The notes: generated from the letters alone by a model not told the origin. 12,866 nt of DNA from an uncultured bacterium (GCA_937968025.1 CALBSL010000023.1:1-12866); one strand, 5' to 3'; positions 1 to 7,618 are shown, counted from the first letter of the stretch. Numbers and translations are program-made.

Positions 1-887
1 GACCAACCACGCAAGATCGCAAACACCCACATCGCGAGCTCAAGCACCACAAAGAGCGGCGCAAGGAGGATCAAGGTTCGTGGACGATAGTACATGAACG
101 CGAGCGCATACCGATTGCGTTCCATCCAATAGTAGTTAATCTTCGCTTTGGCGAATTCGTAGTAGTGATAAATAATGGAGCTTGGTTCAAGCACCACCTT
201 CCAGCCCTGGATGCGCGCTCGTAGCGAAAGGTCCGTATCTTCGTGATACATGAAAAACGCTTCATCAAAGAGACCGCCGATCTGATCAAGCGCTGACACA
301 CGAACAAGCTCCCCCGCTCCAGACGCATACGCAATTTCAAGATCAGGATTCGTCACGCGCTCACGTTCAACCCATTTGGCCGCCTCATCCAGCGTCCAAC
401 GGTACCCGAGGGAATAGCCTAAACCAAGAATATGCCAGGCATTTCCTACGGTGTTGATGCGATCTCGCTCTTCGCCCAGACGAATCATCGACTGCACAAT
501 CGCAATCTTAGGATCGGCTTCCGCACGCTCAACCGCTTTTAAGAGAAAATCCGGATCCGTATCTGTATCTTCATTCAGCAAGTAGACGTAGTCACACCCT
601 TTTTCACGCGCTACTTCAAGACCAAGGTTATTGTTCCCCGCAAATCCGATCCACTCGTCGCGGAAAATGTAGGTGATCTGCGGAAGGGTCGTGCCGGACT
701 TTGGCATCCAGTGTTCATCAAACCATGGCTTCACCGGCGCTTTTTTCCCCTTCGATTCAATACAAATGAGCTCGATACGATCGAGTGGGTAGTTGATGCG
801 CTCGAGATGCTCCATCGCTCGAGGAATATCTTTTTCCCAATTCCCCGTAGGATAGGTGAGATACAGGATGCCGATTTTAGGATGCAT
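1..887 (-). CDS. Family 2 glycosyltransferase, 3' end cut by the window edge
   Basis: Translating the minus strand from ATG at 887 gives 295 residues open to the window edge. This is a GT-A type inverting glycosyltransferase that should move a sugar from a nucleotide-sugar donor onto a glycan acceptor at the inner face of the membrane. Visible motifs are an N-terminal beta strand (IGILYLTYP), FAGNNNLG at 82-89, an acidic NEDTD metal-binding motif at 105-109, the acceptor-side segment ASGAGELVR at 188-196, and MYHEDTD at 213-219 holding the likely catalytic base. HYYEFAKAK at 241-249 and the ERNRY box at 256-260 follow. A hydrophobic segment at about 271-292 is a probable membrane anchor. It starts 5 bases after the stop of the upstream transferase gene, so the two are surely cotranscribed; no good Shine-Dalgarno is visible. 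Donor and acceptor cannot be read from sequence; rhamnose is plausible from the neighbouring NDP-rhamnose fusion. Confidence 0.88.
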   Translation of the reverse strand, partial: MHPKIGILYLTYPTGNWEKDIPRAMEHLERINYPLDRIELICIESKGKKAPVKPWFDEHWMPKSGTTLPQITYIFRDEWIGFAGNNNLGLEVAREKGCDYVYLLNEDTDTDPDFLLKAVERAEADPKIAIVQSMIRLGEERDRINTVGNAWHILGLGYSLGYRWTLDEAAKWVERERVTNPDLEIAYASGAGELVRVSALDQIGGLFDEAFFMYHEDTDLSLRARIQGWKVVLEPSSIIYHYYEFAKAKINYYWMERNRYALAFMYYRPRTLILLAPLFVVLELAMWVFAILRGW

Positions 888-892
888 AGACG

Positions 893-1879
893 TTAGAATG
901 AAGAATGCCAATCACGCGAGAATCGTTGAGCGTAGTCCTGACGAGAACGAATGAGCGAGCGAAGATCCCGGAAGAATTCAGACCACGCACGTAGAAAGAG
1001 TCTTGGCGAAAGAAGGAGGGCTCCCGTCCGCAACACCTCGGCGACGACGGTTGCGGGCAAGCGAGACCAGGCCGTTCGCGGCGAGGCGTGCATCACGTAG
1101 ATCTTCCATTGATCCACATAGCTCGCGACACGAATGACCGCTGGACGGCTGAATTCACTCCGTACCCGATCCCTGAACGACGTCCGCCCCACCGCTCGAC
1201 CATGCCAGGAACGTGCAGAAGGAAGGAGATACGCTTCATACCCCGCTCGATGCAGGCGAATCGCGAGCTCGACATCCTCTTTATACAGGAAAAATCGTTC
1301 GTCGAGCGGACAGCCGTGCGTCGGCTTCGCCCACTCCAAAGCACTGCGTCGATACACCGGGCCCGCACCCGCGACACCGAAGATTTTGAACGGCTCGGCA
1401 CTTCCGAGATAGGTGCGTGCGGCGCTCCCCGCCCCTCCATCACGAACGTCACCAACCCCGCGCACCTCGAGCCCGAGCGAATCAACCATCGCCGATGCAG
1501 GATCACCCGAATCGCCGCGAAGCAGCAAGCCTTGAACCGATCCCACGCCCGCATGAGCTGCGAGAAAATCCACCAATCGCTCGTAATAGTCAGGCTCTGG
1601 AACAAGATCGGGGTTCACGAGCGCCACCGCTTCGGCCGCATGCTGCTGATACAAACGATTGTGCCCATTCGCAAACCCGATATTATCGCCCGCTTCCAAC
1701 TGAAACGGAACGCCTGATTCGCGCAAAGCCGCCTCAATGCGAGCGACTTCCTCCGCCTTCCCGGAATGATCTCGCACATACAACGTCCATCCTTGGAGGG
1801 TCTGTGCTCGCAATGCTGGCAGGAGTTTCAGCAAATACGGCGAGCTGTTGAAGGTGACGAGCTGGAGAGCGAGGGTCAT
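893..1879 (-). CDS. Family 2 glycosyltransferase (WbbL/rhamnosyltransferase-like)
   Basis: A 328-residue GT2 enzyme, expected to add a sugar, possibly rhamnose, to a membrane-bound glycan intermediate. The N-terminus (MTLALQLVTFNSSPYLLKLL) is the standard GT2 first strand and helix. NIGFANGHN at 66-74 follows, then VNPDLVPEPD at 88-97 with the NPD metal-binding variant of DxD, AGAGPVYRR at 170-178, and FFLYKEDVELAIR at 196-208 with the ED catalytic-base motif. SWHG at 224-227 is the late His motif of the WbbL group. The open frame extends upstream to 2017, but ATG 1879 is chosen because it forms an ATGA overlap with the upstream gene's TGA (1878-1876) and places the GT2 fold at the N-terminus. 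The basic C-terminal 80 residues are probably membrane associated. The family is certain; the sugar is not. Confidence 0.9.
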   Translation of the reverse strand: MTLALQLVTFNSSPYLLKLLPALRAQTLQGWTLYVRDHSGKAEEVARIEAALRESGVPFQLEAGDNIGFANGHNRLYQQHAAEAVALVNPDLVPEPDYYERLVDFLAAHAGVGSVQGLLLRGDSGDPASAMVDSLGLEVRGVGDVRDGGAGSAARTYLGSAEPFKIFGVAGAGPVYRRSALEWAKPTHGCPLDERFFLYKEDVELAIRLHRAGYEAYLLPSARSWHGRAVGRTSFRDRVRSEFSRPAVIRVASYVDQWKIYVMHASPRTAWSRLPATVVAEVLRTGALLLSPRLFLRAWSEFFRDLRSLIRSRQDYAQRFSRDWHSSF

Positions 1880-2823
1880 ACCCGTTTCAAGCGCACCACG
1901 AGCCAGGCGGCGGTCAGGTTGATTAAACGAAACGTCCGCAACACCGTAGACTGCCACCACGGCGCCCAGAGGGTGAAATACGTCACCATTGAGCGAGTAA
2001 ATTGCTGCTGCTTCCAAAAAACGTCGCGCTGCGCAAAACTACGACCAATCGCGTCAAACGCGCGCACCGCAGGAACGTGCATCACCTGTAGTCCATGCAG
2101 CTTGGCGCGGCGGCAGTAATCCACCTCTTCAAACCAAATAAAGTAGCGTTCATCGATCCCGCCAAGCACTCGCAGCGCGCGCTCTGTCATCAAAAACAGT
2201 GATCCGCGCACGGAATCAACCTCTTGCTCTTGGTTTAAGTCGAGATCTCGTGCGTGATAGCGCTTTGTGAGCGAAGGAAACACCTTCTCAAGCTGTGACA
2301 GGATCACGAACTGCGAAACGAAATCAGGAAAACGTCGTACCGATTGGATGATGGACCCGTCTTCATGCGTGAGTTTTCCACTGATCACGCCAACCTCTGG
2401 ATGCGTATCCGCATACTCAATGAGGCGAGCGAGCGCATCCGGCTCAACGCGCATGTCCGGATTCAACAACAATACATGTCGCGATCGACCGGCGAGAATC
2501 CCTTGATTGCAAGCCGCACCAAATCCTCGATTCTCGGTGTTGGCGATGACCGTAACCCACGGAAATTCCGCCGTAACGCGCTCTACCGTCTGATCATGCG
2601 AGGCGTTGTCAACGACAACCATACGCACAGAAAACGTGCCGACGCTGTTTTGGAGCGTCCGGAGGTTATCCAGCAGCAAATCCACCACGTTCCATCCGAC
2701 GGTGACGATCAAAAGATCGGTTGCCGTCGCATCGTCAGGAGGAACCCACGTAGGCGCCCCCCCTCTTGACAAGGTTCCTGAAATATCGTTGTTCGGGGCG
2801 TTTTTGAGTGGTAGGCTCAACAT
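1876..2823 (-). CDS. Family 2 glycosyltransferase (WbbL-like), first gene of the operon
   Basis: A 315-residue GT2 enzyme with a 35-residue polar N-terminal extension. The fold starts at DLLIVTVGWN (36-45). Nucleotide-binding VVVDNASHD is at 69-77, ENRGFGAACNQG at 97-108, NPD metal motif at 121-123 in LLLNPDMRVEPDA, RGSLFLMTE at 206-214, and the catalytic-base segment FIWFEEVDYCRRA at 228-240. The usual late His-x-x-Gly motif reads AFDAIGRS (255-262), so the His appears to be replaced. The C-terminus has aromatic and hydrophobic stretches (about 280-312), suggesting membrane contact. The ATG at 2823 has a good Shine-Dalgarno (AGGAG, complement of 2830-2834, six bases away). It leads the minus-strand transferase operon and is divergent to the NDP-rhamnose synthesis fusion only 43 bases away, which supports but does not prove a rhamnosyltransferase role. 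Confidence 0.92.
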   Translation of the reverse strand: MLSLPLKNAPNNDISGTLSRGGAPTWVPPDDATATDLLIVTVGWNVVDLLLDNLRTLQNSVGTFSVRMVVVDNASHDQTVERVTAEFPWVTVIANTENRGFGAACNQGILAGRSRHVLLLNPDMRVEPDALARLIEYADTHPEVGVISGKLTHEDGSIIQSVRRFPDFVSQFVILSQLEKVFPSLTKRYHARDLDLNQEQEVDSVRGSLFLMTERALRVLGGIDERYFIWFEEVDYCRRAKLHGLQVMHVPAVRAFDAIGRSFAQRDVFWKQQQFTRSMVTYFTLWAPWWQSTVLRTFRLINLTAAWLVVRLKRV

Positions 2824-2866
2824 AGTGTTCTCCTAAGCAGCCTACGTGCTTCCTCGGGGACCGTCA
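2824..2866. promoter_or_regulatory. 43-base divergent start region between the transferase operon and the rhamnose fusion
   Basis: Both start sites lie within this short gap. On the minus side AGGAG (2830-2834) precedes ATG 2823. On the plus side a weaker GGGGA (about 2856-2860) precedes ATG 2867. Possible plus-strand promoter boxes are TTGTTC (2789-2794) and TAGGCT (2812-2817) with a 17-base gap, inside the transferase coding sequence; they match the consensus poorly. The gap is too short for two ordinary non-overlapping promoters, so the two units probably have overlapping promoters. Confidence 0.35.
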
Positions 2867-5587
2867 ATGCGCCTTATGCATATTCTTGTCACAGGTGGCT
2901 CTGGGTTTATCGGTAGTAACTTTATTCGTTACTGGCGGCGCACTCATCCCAACGATTTCATCACGAACCTTGATGCTCTGACCTACGCCGGCAACCCGGC
3001 GAATCTTGTGGATATTGCGCAAGATTCAGCGCATTATCGCTTTATTCAGGGCAGTATTACCGATCCTGCGATCGTCCATCAAGCCTTTGATGGCGTTGAT
3101 GTAGTCGTGCATTTTGCCGCCGAATCGCATGTGGATCGCTCGATCCTTGGCTCGAAAGCGTTCTTTGAAACCAACGTTGAAGGAACGCGTGTTTTGCTTG
3201 AAGAAGTGAAGGCGCGTGGTACACAAATTTTACGCTTTCACCATGTTTCTACGGACGAAGTCTTCGGCTCACTGCCCCTCGAAGGACAGGAACGATTTAC
3301 CGAAGCCACCCCGTACAAGCCCCGCAGCCCGTACTCCGCCTCGAAAGCCGCGTCCGACCACCTGTGTGACGCCTATGCGGAAACGCACGGCCTCCCCATC
3401 ACACGCAGCAACTGCTCAAACAACTACGGTCCCTACCATTTTCCGGAAAAATTCATCCCGCTTGCCATCACCAACCTGATTCGCGGCAAAAAGATCCCGG
3501 TCTATGGCCAAGGCATCAACATCCGCGACTGGCTGCATGTCGATGATCACTGCCGAGCGATTGATACCATTTTACAGAGTGGCGTACCTGGTCAATCCTA
3601 CTGCATTGGTGGCGATGCGGAGCTGAAAAACATCGACGTCGCTCGCCTGATTGCCCAGGCATTCGGCCGAGGCGACGACGCGCTCGAGTTCGTCACCGAT
3701 CGCAAGGGGCATGACCTTCGCTATGCGATTGATCACACGAAACTCACCACCGAGCTTGGCTGGATGCCTGTGGTGTCATTCGCCGAAGGACTCCGCAGCA
3801 CGATCGAGTGGTTCACGTCCCACGAAGACTGGTGGCAGCCCCTCCTCCCAAAACAGCTCCACGAACCCGCTCCCCTCGCCCCACCAACCGTCGTCACCCC
3901 GCCTGTCTCACCTACACCAACCACTGATCCGATTTCTCACCCCTCACCGTCTCCTTCTCGTATGAAAATCCTCATTTTCGGCAAAGGCTGGATCGGCTCA
4001 CGCATGGCCGAAGCCTGGCACCATGAAGCCGTGCTTTCGAGTGTTCGTATTGACGATCGTGCTGCCGTTCTCGCCGAGATCGAAGCGCACAAGCCCGACG
4101 TCATCGTGAATGCAGCTGGAAAAGCCGGCACGCCAAACGTCGACTGGTGCGAAACGCATCAGCTTGAAACCATGCGCTCAAACACGATTGGCGCGCTTGT
4201 GTTGGCCGAGGCCTGTCAAGAAAAACAGGTGTACCTTCTTCATCTTGGGACCGGTTGTATTTTTTACGGTCAGCACTCCCCAGCATCCAACGAACCTTGG
4301 AGCGAAGATGACTTCGGGAACCCAGAAGCCTTCTATACGCGCTCGAAGTACGCCGCCGATCTCCTTTTGTCACGCCTGCCAAACGTGGGGATTGCGCGGT
4401 TCCGCATGCCGATCGATCATATCCCCTCTCCAAAAAACCTGATCGACAAACTCGTGCGCTACACGAAGGTGATCGACGTCGAAAACAGCGTCACCATTCT
4501 CGATGACTTGATTCGCGTCTGTTATCAACTCCTCGAGAAACGTGGCGTGGGTACGTTCCACGTCGTGAACCCAGGAACGATGCGCCACCGAGATCTGCTT
4601 GGTCTGTACAAGAAACACGTCGACCCATCGTACAACACCGAATGGATCACGGCGGAAGACCTCGTCACCCAAGGACTTGCGGCCCGCAAACGCTCGAATA
4701 ACTTCATGAAGTCGACACGCTTGGAGGCACTCGGGATCACCATGCGCCCAATCCAGGAGGCGCTCGAGGACACGATGCAGAAATACGCCGTCTTGAAGCG
4801 CGTGCAGTCGCTTGAGGGGACTTGGAACTTCCATCTCTCCCCTACTCGCCCTCGCGAAACCCGTGGCGTGATCACCGCTGGCGGCAACGGCACGCGCCTC
4901 ATGCCGCTCACCAAGATCACGAACAAGCACCTCCTGCCCATCTACAACCAGCCGATGGTGCTCTACCCATTGCAAACGCTCCTCAAGTCCGGCGTCCGCG
5001 ATATCTTGCTCGTGACCGGCCCTGAATACGCCCACCAATTCATGAAACTCCTGGGGTCTGGGGCGCAATGGAACTGCCGCCTCTCGTATCGCATTCAGGA
5101 TCAGGCCGGTGGGATCGCTCAAGCGCTCGCCCTTGCGGAAGAGTTCGTGGGTGCGCACAATTCCCTCGTCGTGCTCGGCGATAACATCTTTACGGAAGAT
5201 TTCAGCCGGGACATTCGTGAATTCACACATGGCGCGAAGATCTTCCATAAGCTCGTGGACACGCCTCAGCAATACGGCGTCGTCGAACTGGGACCAAACA
5301 ACCAGGTGCTCTCGATCGAAGAAAAGCCGAAGCAGCCGAAGTCCTCGTATGCTCAGCTTGGTGCCTATCTCTACGATCCTTCCGTCTTCGATGTCATTCG
5401 TTCCCTCAAGCCATCCGCACGTGGTGAGCTCGAGATCTCTGAAGTGAACAGCACGTATCTCACTCGCGGCCATCTGACGTCGCGTGAGGTGACAACCGAA
5501 TGGTTCGACACCGGAACGTTCCGCGATCTGCACCGCGCCGGCGAATACTTCCAACAACGCGATACCGATACCTCGAACGGCACATAA
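2867..5587 (+). CDS. Trifunctional NDP-L-rhamnose synthesis fusion: RmlB dehydratase + NRS/ER-like epimerase-reductase + RmlA nucleotidyltransferase
   Basis: One 906-residue cytosolic protein with three enzymes in series. Residues 1-325 are an RmlB-type NDP-glucose 4,6-dehydratase: TGGSGFIG (9-16) binds NAD, STDEVFG (128-134) carries the catalytic Asp/Glu pair, YSASK (156-160) is the Tyr/Lys pair. Residues 326-365 are a Pro/Ser/Thr linker. Residues 366 to about 645 form a second Rossmann enzyme (GKGWIG 372-377; NVDWCE 424-429; TGCIF with Cys464; YTRSK 490-494; RYTK ending Lys534; RSNN 609-612) that resembles the plant RHM/NRS-ER epimerase-reductase more than ordinary RmlD. Residues 664-900 are a short RmlA-type thymidylyltransferase: GGNGTRLMPLT (672-682), NKHLLP (686-691), GDN (771-773), EEKP (818-821). 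The combined reactions run from glucose-1-phosphate and NTP to NDP-L-rhamnose without a separate RmlC. ATG 2867 is preferred over GTG 2846 and ATG 2876 for its GGGGA. Domain calls are firm; dTTP versus UTP use is inferred. Confidence 0.93.
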   Translation: MRLMHILVTGGSGFIGSNFIRYWRRTHPNDFITNLDALTYAGNPANLVDIAQDSAHYRFIQGSITDPAIVHQAFDGVDVVVHFAAESHVDRSILGSKAFFETNVEGTRVLLEEVKARGTQILRFHHVSTDEVFGSLPLEGQERFTEATPYKPRSPYSASKAASDHLCDAYAETHGLPITRSNCSNNYGPYHFPEKFIPLAITNLIRGKKIPVYGQGINIRDWLHVDDHCRAIDTILQSGVPGQSYCIGGDAELKNIDVARLIAQAFGRGDDALEFVTDRKGHDLRYAIDHTKLTTELGWMPVVSFAEGLRSTIEWFTSHEDWWQPLLPKQLHEPAPLAPPTVVTPPVSPTPTTDPISHPSPSPSRMKILIFGKGWIGSRMAEAWHHEAVLSSVRIDDRAAVLAEIEAHKPDVIVNAAGKAGTPNVDWCETHQLETMRSNTIGALVLAEACQEKQVYLLHLGTGCIFYGQHSPASNEPWSEDDFGNPEAFYTRSKYAADLLLSRLPNVGIARFRMPIDHIPSPKNLIDKLVRYTKVIDVENSVTILDDLIRVCYQLLEKRGVGTFHVVNPGTMRHRDLLGLYKKHVDPSYNTEWITAEDLVTQGLAARKRSNNFMKSTRLEALGITMRPIQEALEDTMQKYAVLKRVQSLEGTWNFHLSPTRPRETRGVITAGGNGTRLMPLTKITNKHLLPIYNQPMVLYPLQTLLKSGVRDILLVTGPEYAHQFMKLLGSGAQWNCRLSYRIQDQAGGIAQALALAEEFVGAHNSLVVLGDNIFTEDFSRDIREFTHGAKIFHKLVDTPQQYGVVELGPNNQVLSIEEKPKQPKSSYAQLGAYLYDPSVFDVIRSLKPSARGELEISEVNSTYLTRGHLTSREVTTEWFDTGTFRDLHRAGEYFQQRDTDTSNGT

Positions 5588-5595
5588 CACAAACA

Positions 5596-5622
5596 AAAAC
5601 CACCCCATCACGGGGTGGTTTT
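5596..5622. terminator. Bidirectional rho-independent terminator between convergent genes
   Basis: A perfect 11-bp stem, AAAACCACCCC at 5596-5606 and its complement at 5612-5622, encloses the loop ATCAC. The A-tract on one arm and T-tract on the other let it work in both directions, ending the fusion gene (+) and the glycosyltransferase (-). The stop codon of the minus-strand gene (5608-5610) falls in the loop, so its last four sense codons are made by one arm of the hairpin. Confidence 0.88.
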
Positions 5623-6435
5623 GAATCCATAGCGAGCGAAGTACCGGAGAAAGCTTTTCACATGTTCACGAACCGCTCGTTTGCGGAAGATATCCTTCCA
5701 GGAAGTGGTATGGGAGAGCTTTCCGTAGGCGTGCTGCAAGGTAATGTGCGGCAGATGCGTCACGCGATACCCCGCTCTCCACGCACGACGGCAAAGGTCC
5801 TCGTCTTCAAAGTAGAGAAAGAATTGTTCGTCGAGACCGCCAAGGGCCACGGCCGTCTCACGACGCAGACAGAGCGCCGCTCCAAGCAACCATTCCGCCT
5901 CGATACCCTCTTCTCCAACCTCTTGCGGAATCACTCGCTCATACTGCCCGAGCTGACGCTTCCCCCAGTCAGTTTCGCCTAAACGCGTTCGACGGAGAAG
6001 CGGCGTAAGGAGCCGATGAAAGTGAAACGCGGCCGGCTGATGCGTCTGATCAGGATAGACCAGGCGTGGGCCAGAGATGCCGACCTCAGGATGCGCGTCC
6101 ATCCAACGAATCCAAGCATCGATCATCCCGGGGAAGATCTCCACATCGGGATTTAGGAGGAGGAAGTAGCGTCCATGTCCAAGCTCCATGCCGCGATTAT
6201 TTCCGGCAGCAAACCCCCGGTTTTCTGCACGATGATAGCGCGCCCACGGGAAACGAGTATTGAGCAGGTGCTCCGTGGGGTCAGGAGAACCGTTTTCGAC
6301 CACGATAAACTCATGGCTCGCCTGTGGCCGGTGGCGCTCGACCGTCTCAAGCAAACGCTCCAAACGGCCAATCGTCCGAAAGTTCACGGTGATGAGCGAC
6401 GTATCAAGCGTCGCTGGTTCGATCTTTCGAATCAT
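5608..6435 (-). CDS. Family 2 glycosyltransferase (WbbL/rhamnosyltransferase-like)
   Basis: A 275-residue GT2 enzyme. The fold begins TSLITVNFR (12-20), followed by FIVVENGS (43-50), ENRGFAAGNNRG (71-82), the metal motif LLLNPDVEI (92-100), LLGAALCLRR (183-192), and the catalytic-base region FFLYFEDEDLCRRAW (205-219). QHAYGKLSH at 234-242 retains the late His-x-x-Gly motif of the WbbL group. It is compact and lacks a membrane-spanning tail. The open frame extends upstream to 6636, but that part overlaps the start of the divergent flavoprotein gene. ATG 6435 puts the fold at the N-terminus, with a weak GGGG five bases upstream. It converges on the rhamnose fusion and shares its terminator. Role in the same glycan as the other three transferases is inferred from position. 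Confidence 0.9.
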   Translation of the reverse strand: MIRKIEPATLDTSLITVNFRTIGRLERLLETVERHRPQASHEFIVVENGSPDPTEHLLNTRFPWARYHRAENRGFAAGNNRGMELGHGRYFLLLNPDVEIFPGMIDAWIRWMDAHPEVGISGPRLVYPDQTHQPAAFHFHRLLTPLLRRTRLGETDWGKRQLGQYERVIPQEVGEEGIEAEWLLGAALCLRRETAVALGGLDEQFFLYFEDEDLCRRAWRAGYRVTHLPHITLQHAYGKLSHTTSWKDIFRKRAVREHVKSFLRYFARYGFKTTP

Positions 6436-6501
6436 ACGCCCCGTACTTAGCCATAGATCCGCTTCTTCGGCAACTAATGTGCAGTTTTTTGATTCATTCG
6501 C

Positions 6502-6507
6502 TATACT
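6502..6507 (+). promoter_or_regulatory. -10 box (TATACT) just before the flavoprotein ATG
   Basis: TATACT matches the sigma-70 -10 consensus at five of six bases and ends seven bases before ATG 6515. No clear -35 is visible 16-18 bases upstream. A start of transcription seven bases below the box would fall on or next to the A of the ATG, and the intervening CGGTCCC has no Shine-Dalgarno. This suggests a leaderless mRNA. Confidence 0.5.
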
Positions 6508-6514
6508 CGGTCCC

Positions 6515-7615
6515 ATGTCCTCTCCTTTTCGTGTATTGATCATCGGCGGTGGGTTTACGGGCCTTACCGCCGCCCAAATCCTAGCAAAATCCGCGGCCGT
6601 CACGCTGGTCAGTCCAGAAGAATACGCCCTCTTCACGCCTCGTCTTGTTGATGCGCTCGCCGGCGCTTGTGCGGAGAGCGATGTGCGGCACTCCCACCTT
6701 CTTCTCGCACAACGACACGGCTACACCTTTCTTCGCGGCTCCATCGCCTCCATCGATCACCAGGCGCGGAAGGCTTTTTTCACCGATCCTCAACGCGCGG
6801 CCCTCTCATATGACGCCGTCGTCTGCGCACAAGGTGCCGAAACGAACTATTTTTCGCTCACCGGCAAAGAACACGTCTTCCCTCTCAAGACCTGGGATCA
6901 TCTCGTGGCCATTGAGGAGCGCCTTCGCGTCATCAGCGCGCTCCCTCATCCACAGATCGTGATCGTGGGTGGTGGAGCGACCGGCATTGAAGCAGCCATC
7001 GCCGTCCATGAACGACTCATCGCTCTTGGGGTCGCGCCAGAGCGGCGCACCATCACCGTTGTTCAGTCTGCTCCGCAAATTCTGCCAGGCTTCCTTCCAG
7101 CCACCGTGGAACGCACCAAGCGCCTATTTCTCGAACGAGGCATCACGCTCCGTGAGCGCACCGCCGCGACCAGCGTACAACCTAGCGAGCTTACCCTCGA
7201 ACACGGCGAAACCCTCCCCGCTGATCTCTGCCTTTGGGCGTCCGGCGTGAAACCCTCTCCCATCGCCAATACCTCACCCATGGATGAACGTGGAAATTTG
7301 CTCCCCAACCACTATCTCCAACTCGCTCCTCAGATGTATGCGGGCGGTGACACGATCCTGTACAAATGCGGCCAGATGATCGTCCCGAAGAACGCGCAAA
7401 CCGCCATGCAGATGGGCGCACGTATCGCCGAAAACATCCTCCGCGAACACGCTCAGCGTCCCCTGCGTCCGTATACCTATCGCTCTCCAGGCGTCATGCT
7501 CTGGCTGGGCAACACGTCCATCGCTGATCTGTTTGGTTGGTCGTTTGCCTCTCCGCTCTTCACGTGGATGCGCTCGCTGTTTTATCGTCTTCGTTGGTAT
7601 CAAATCACGAAATAA
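6515..7615 (+). CDS. NDH-2-like FAD/NAD(P) oxidoreductase (type II NADH dehydrogenase family)
   Basis: A 366-residue two-dinucleotide-fold flavoprotein. GGGFTG (11-16) binds FAD; GGGATG (152-157) binds NAD(P)H; YAGGDT (275-280) is the second FAD contact before the C-terminal part. AQTAMQ (294-299) fits the AQxAxQ quinone-site motif of type II NADH dehydrogenases. No redox-active Cys pair of disulfide reductases is visible. The C-terminal 30 residues (about 337-364) are aromatic and hydrophobic and end in basic residues, as in the membrane-attaching tail of NDH-2. The likely reaction is electron transfer from NAD(P)H to a quinone at the cytoplasmic membrane face without proton pumping. ATG 6515 is chosen because the upstream extension of the frame overlaps the divergent gene and lacks family resemblance. 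It is monocistronic; no other respiratory gene is in view. A ferredoxin- or sulfide-linked relative is possible. Confidence 0.85.
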   Translation: MSSPFRVLIIGGGFTGLTAAQILAKSAAVTLVSPEEYALFTPRLVDALAGACAESDVRHSHLLLAQRHGYTFLRGSIASIDHQARKAFFTDPQRAALSYDAVVCAQGAETNYFSLTGKEHVFPLKTWDHLVAIEERLRVISALPHPQIVIVGGGATGIEAAIAVHERLIALGVAPERRTITVVQSAPQILPGFLPATVERTKRLFLERGITLRERTAATSVQPSELTLEHGETLPADLCLWASGVKPSPIANTSPMDERGNLLPNHYLQLAPQMYAGGDTILYKCGQMIVPKNAQTAMQMGARIAENILREHAQRPLRPYTYRSPGVMLWLGNTSIADLFGWSFASPLFTWMRSLFYRLRWYQITK

Positions 7616-7618
7616 AAG

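Noticed and set aside
1088..1717. Plus-strand open frames antisense to the second glycosyltransferase
   Set aside because: Basic, Arg/Pro-rich translations without motifs, opposite a gene with complete GT2 signatures.
2846..2866. GTG 2846 as start of the rhamnose fusion
   Set aside because: It adds seven residues (start MLPRGPS) with no counterpart in RmlB and no Shine-Dalgarno; ATG 2867 has GGGGA upstream and leads directly into the NAD-binding strand.
2839..2867. Minus-strand TTGACG-N17-TAGGCT as promoter of the first glycosyltransferase
   Set aside because: Spacing is right, but the predicted start (about 2832) would fall inside the AGGAG ribosome-binding site, and the -10 matches the consensus at only three bases.
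4370..5611. A 413-codon open frame on the minus strand inside the rhamnose fusion gene
   Set aside because: It is antisense to the end of the epimerase-reductase domain and the RmlA domain, whose motifs are unmistakable on the plus strand; its length follows from G/C-rich codon bias and its sequence has no family features.
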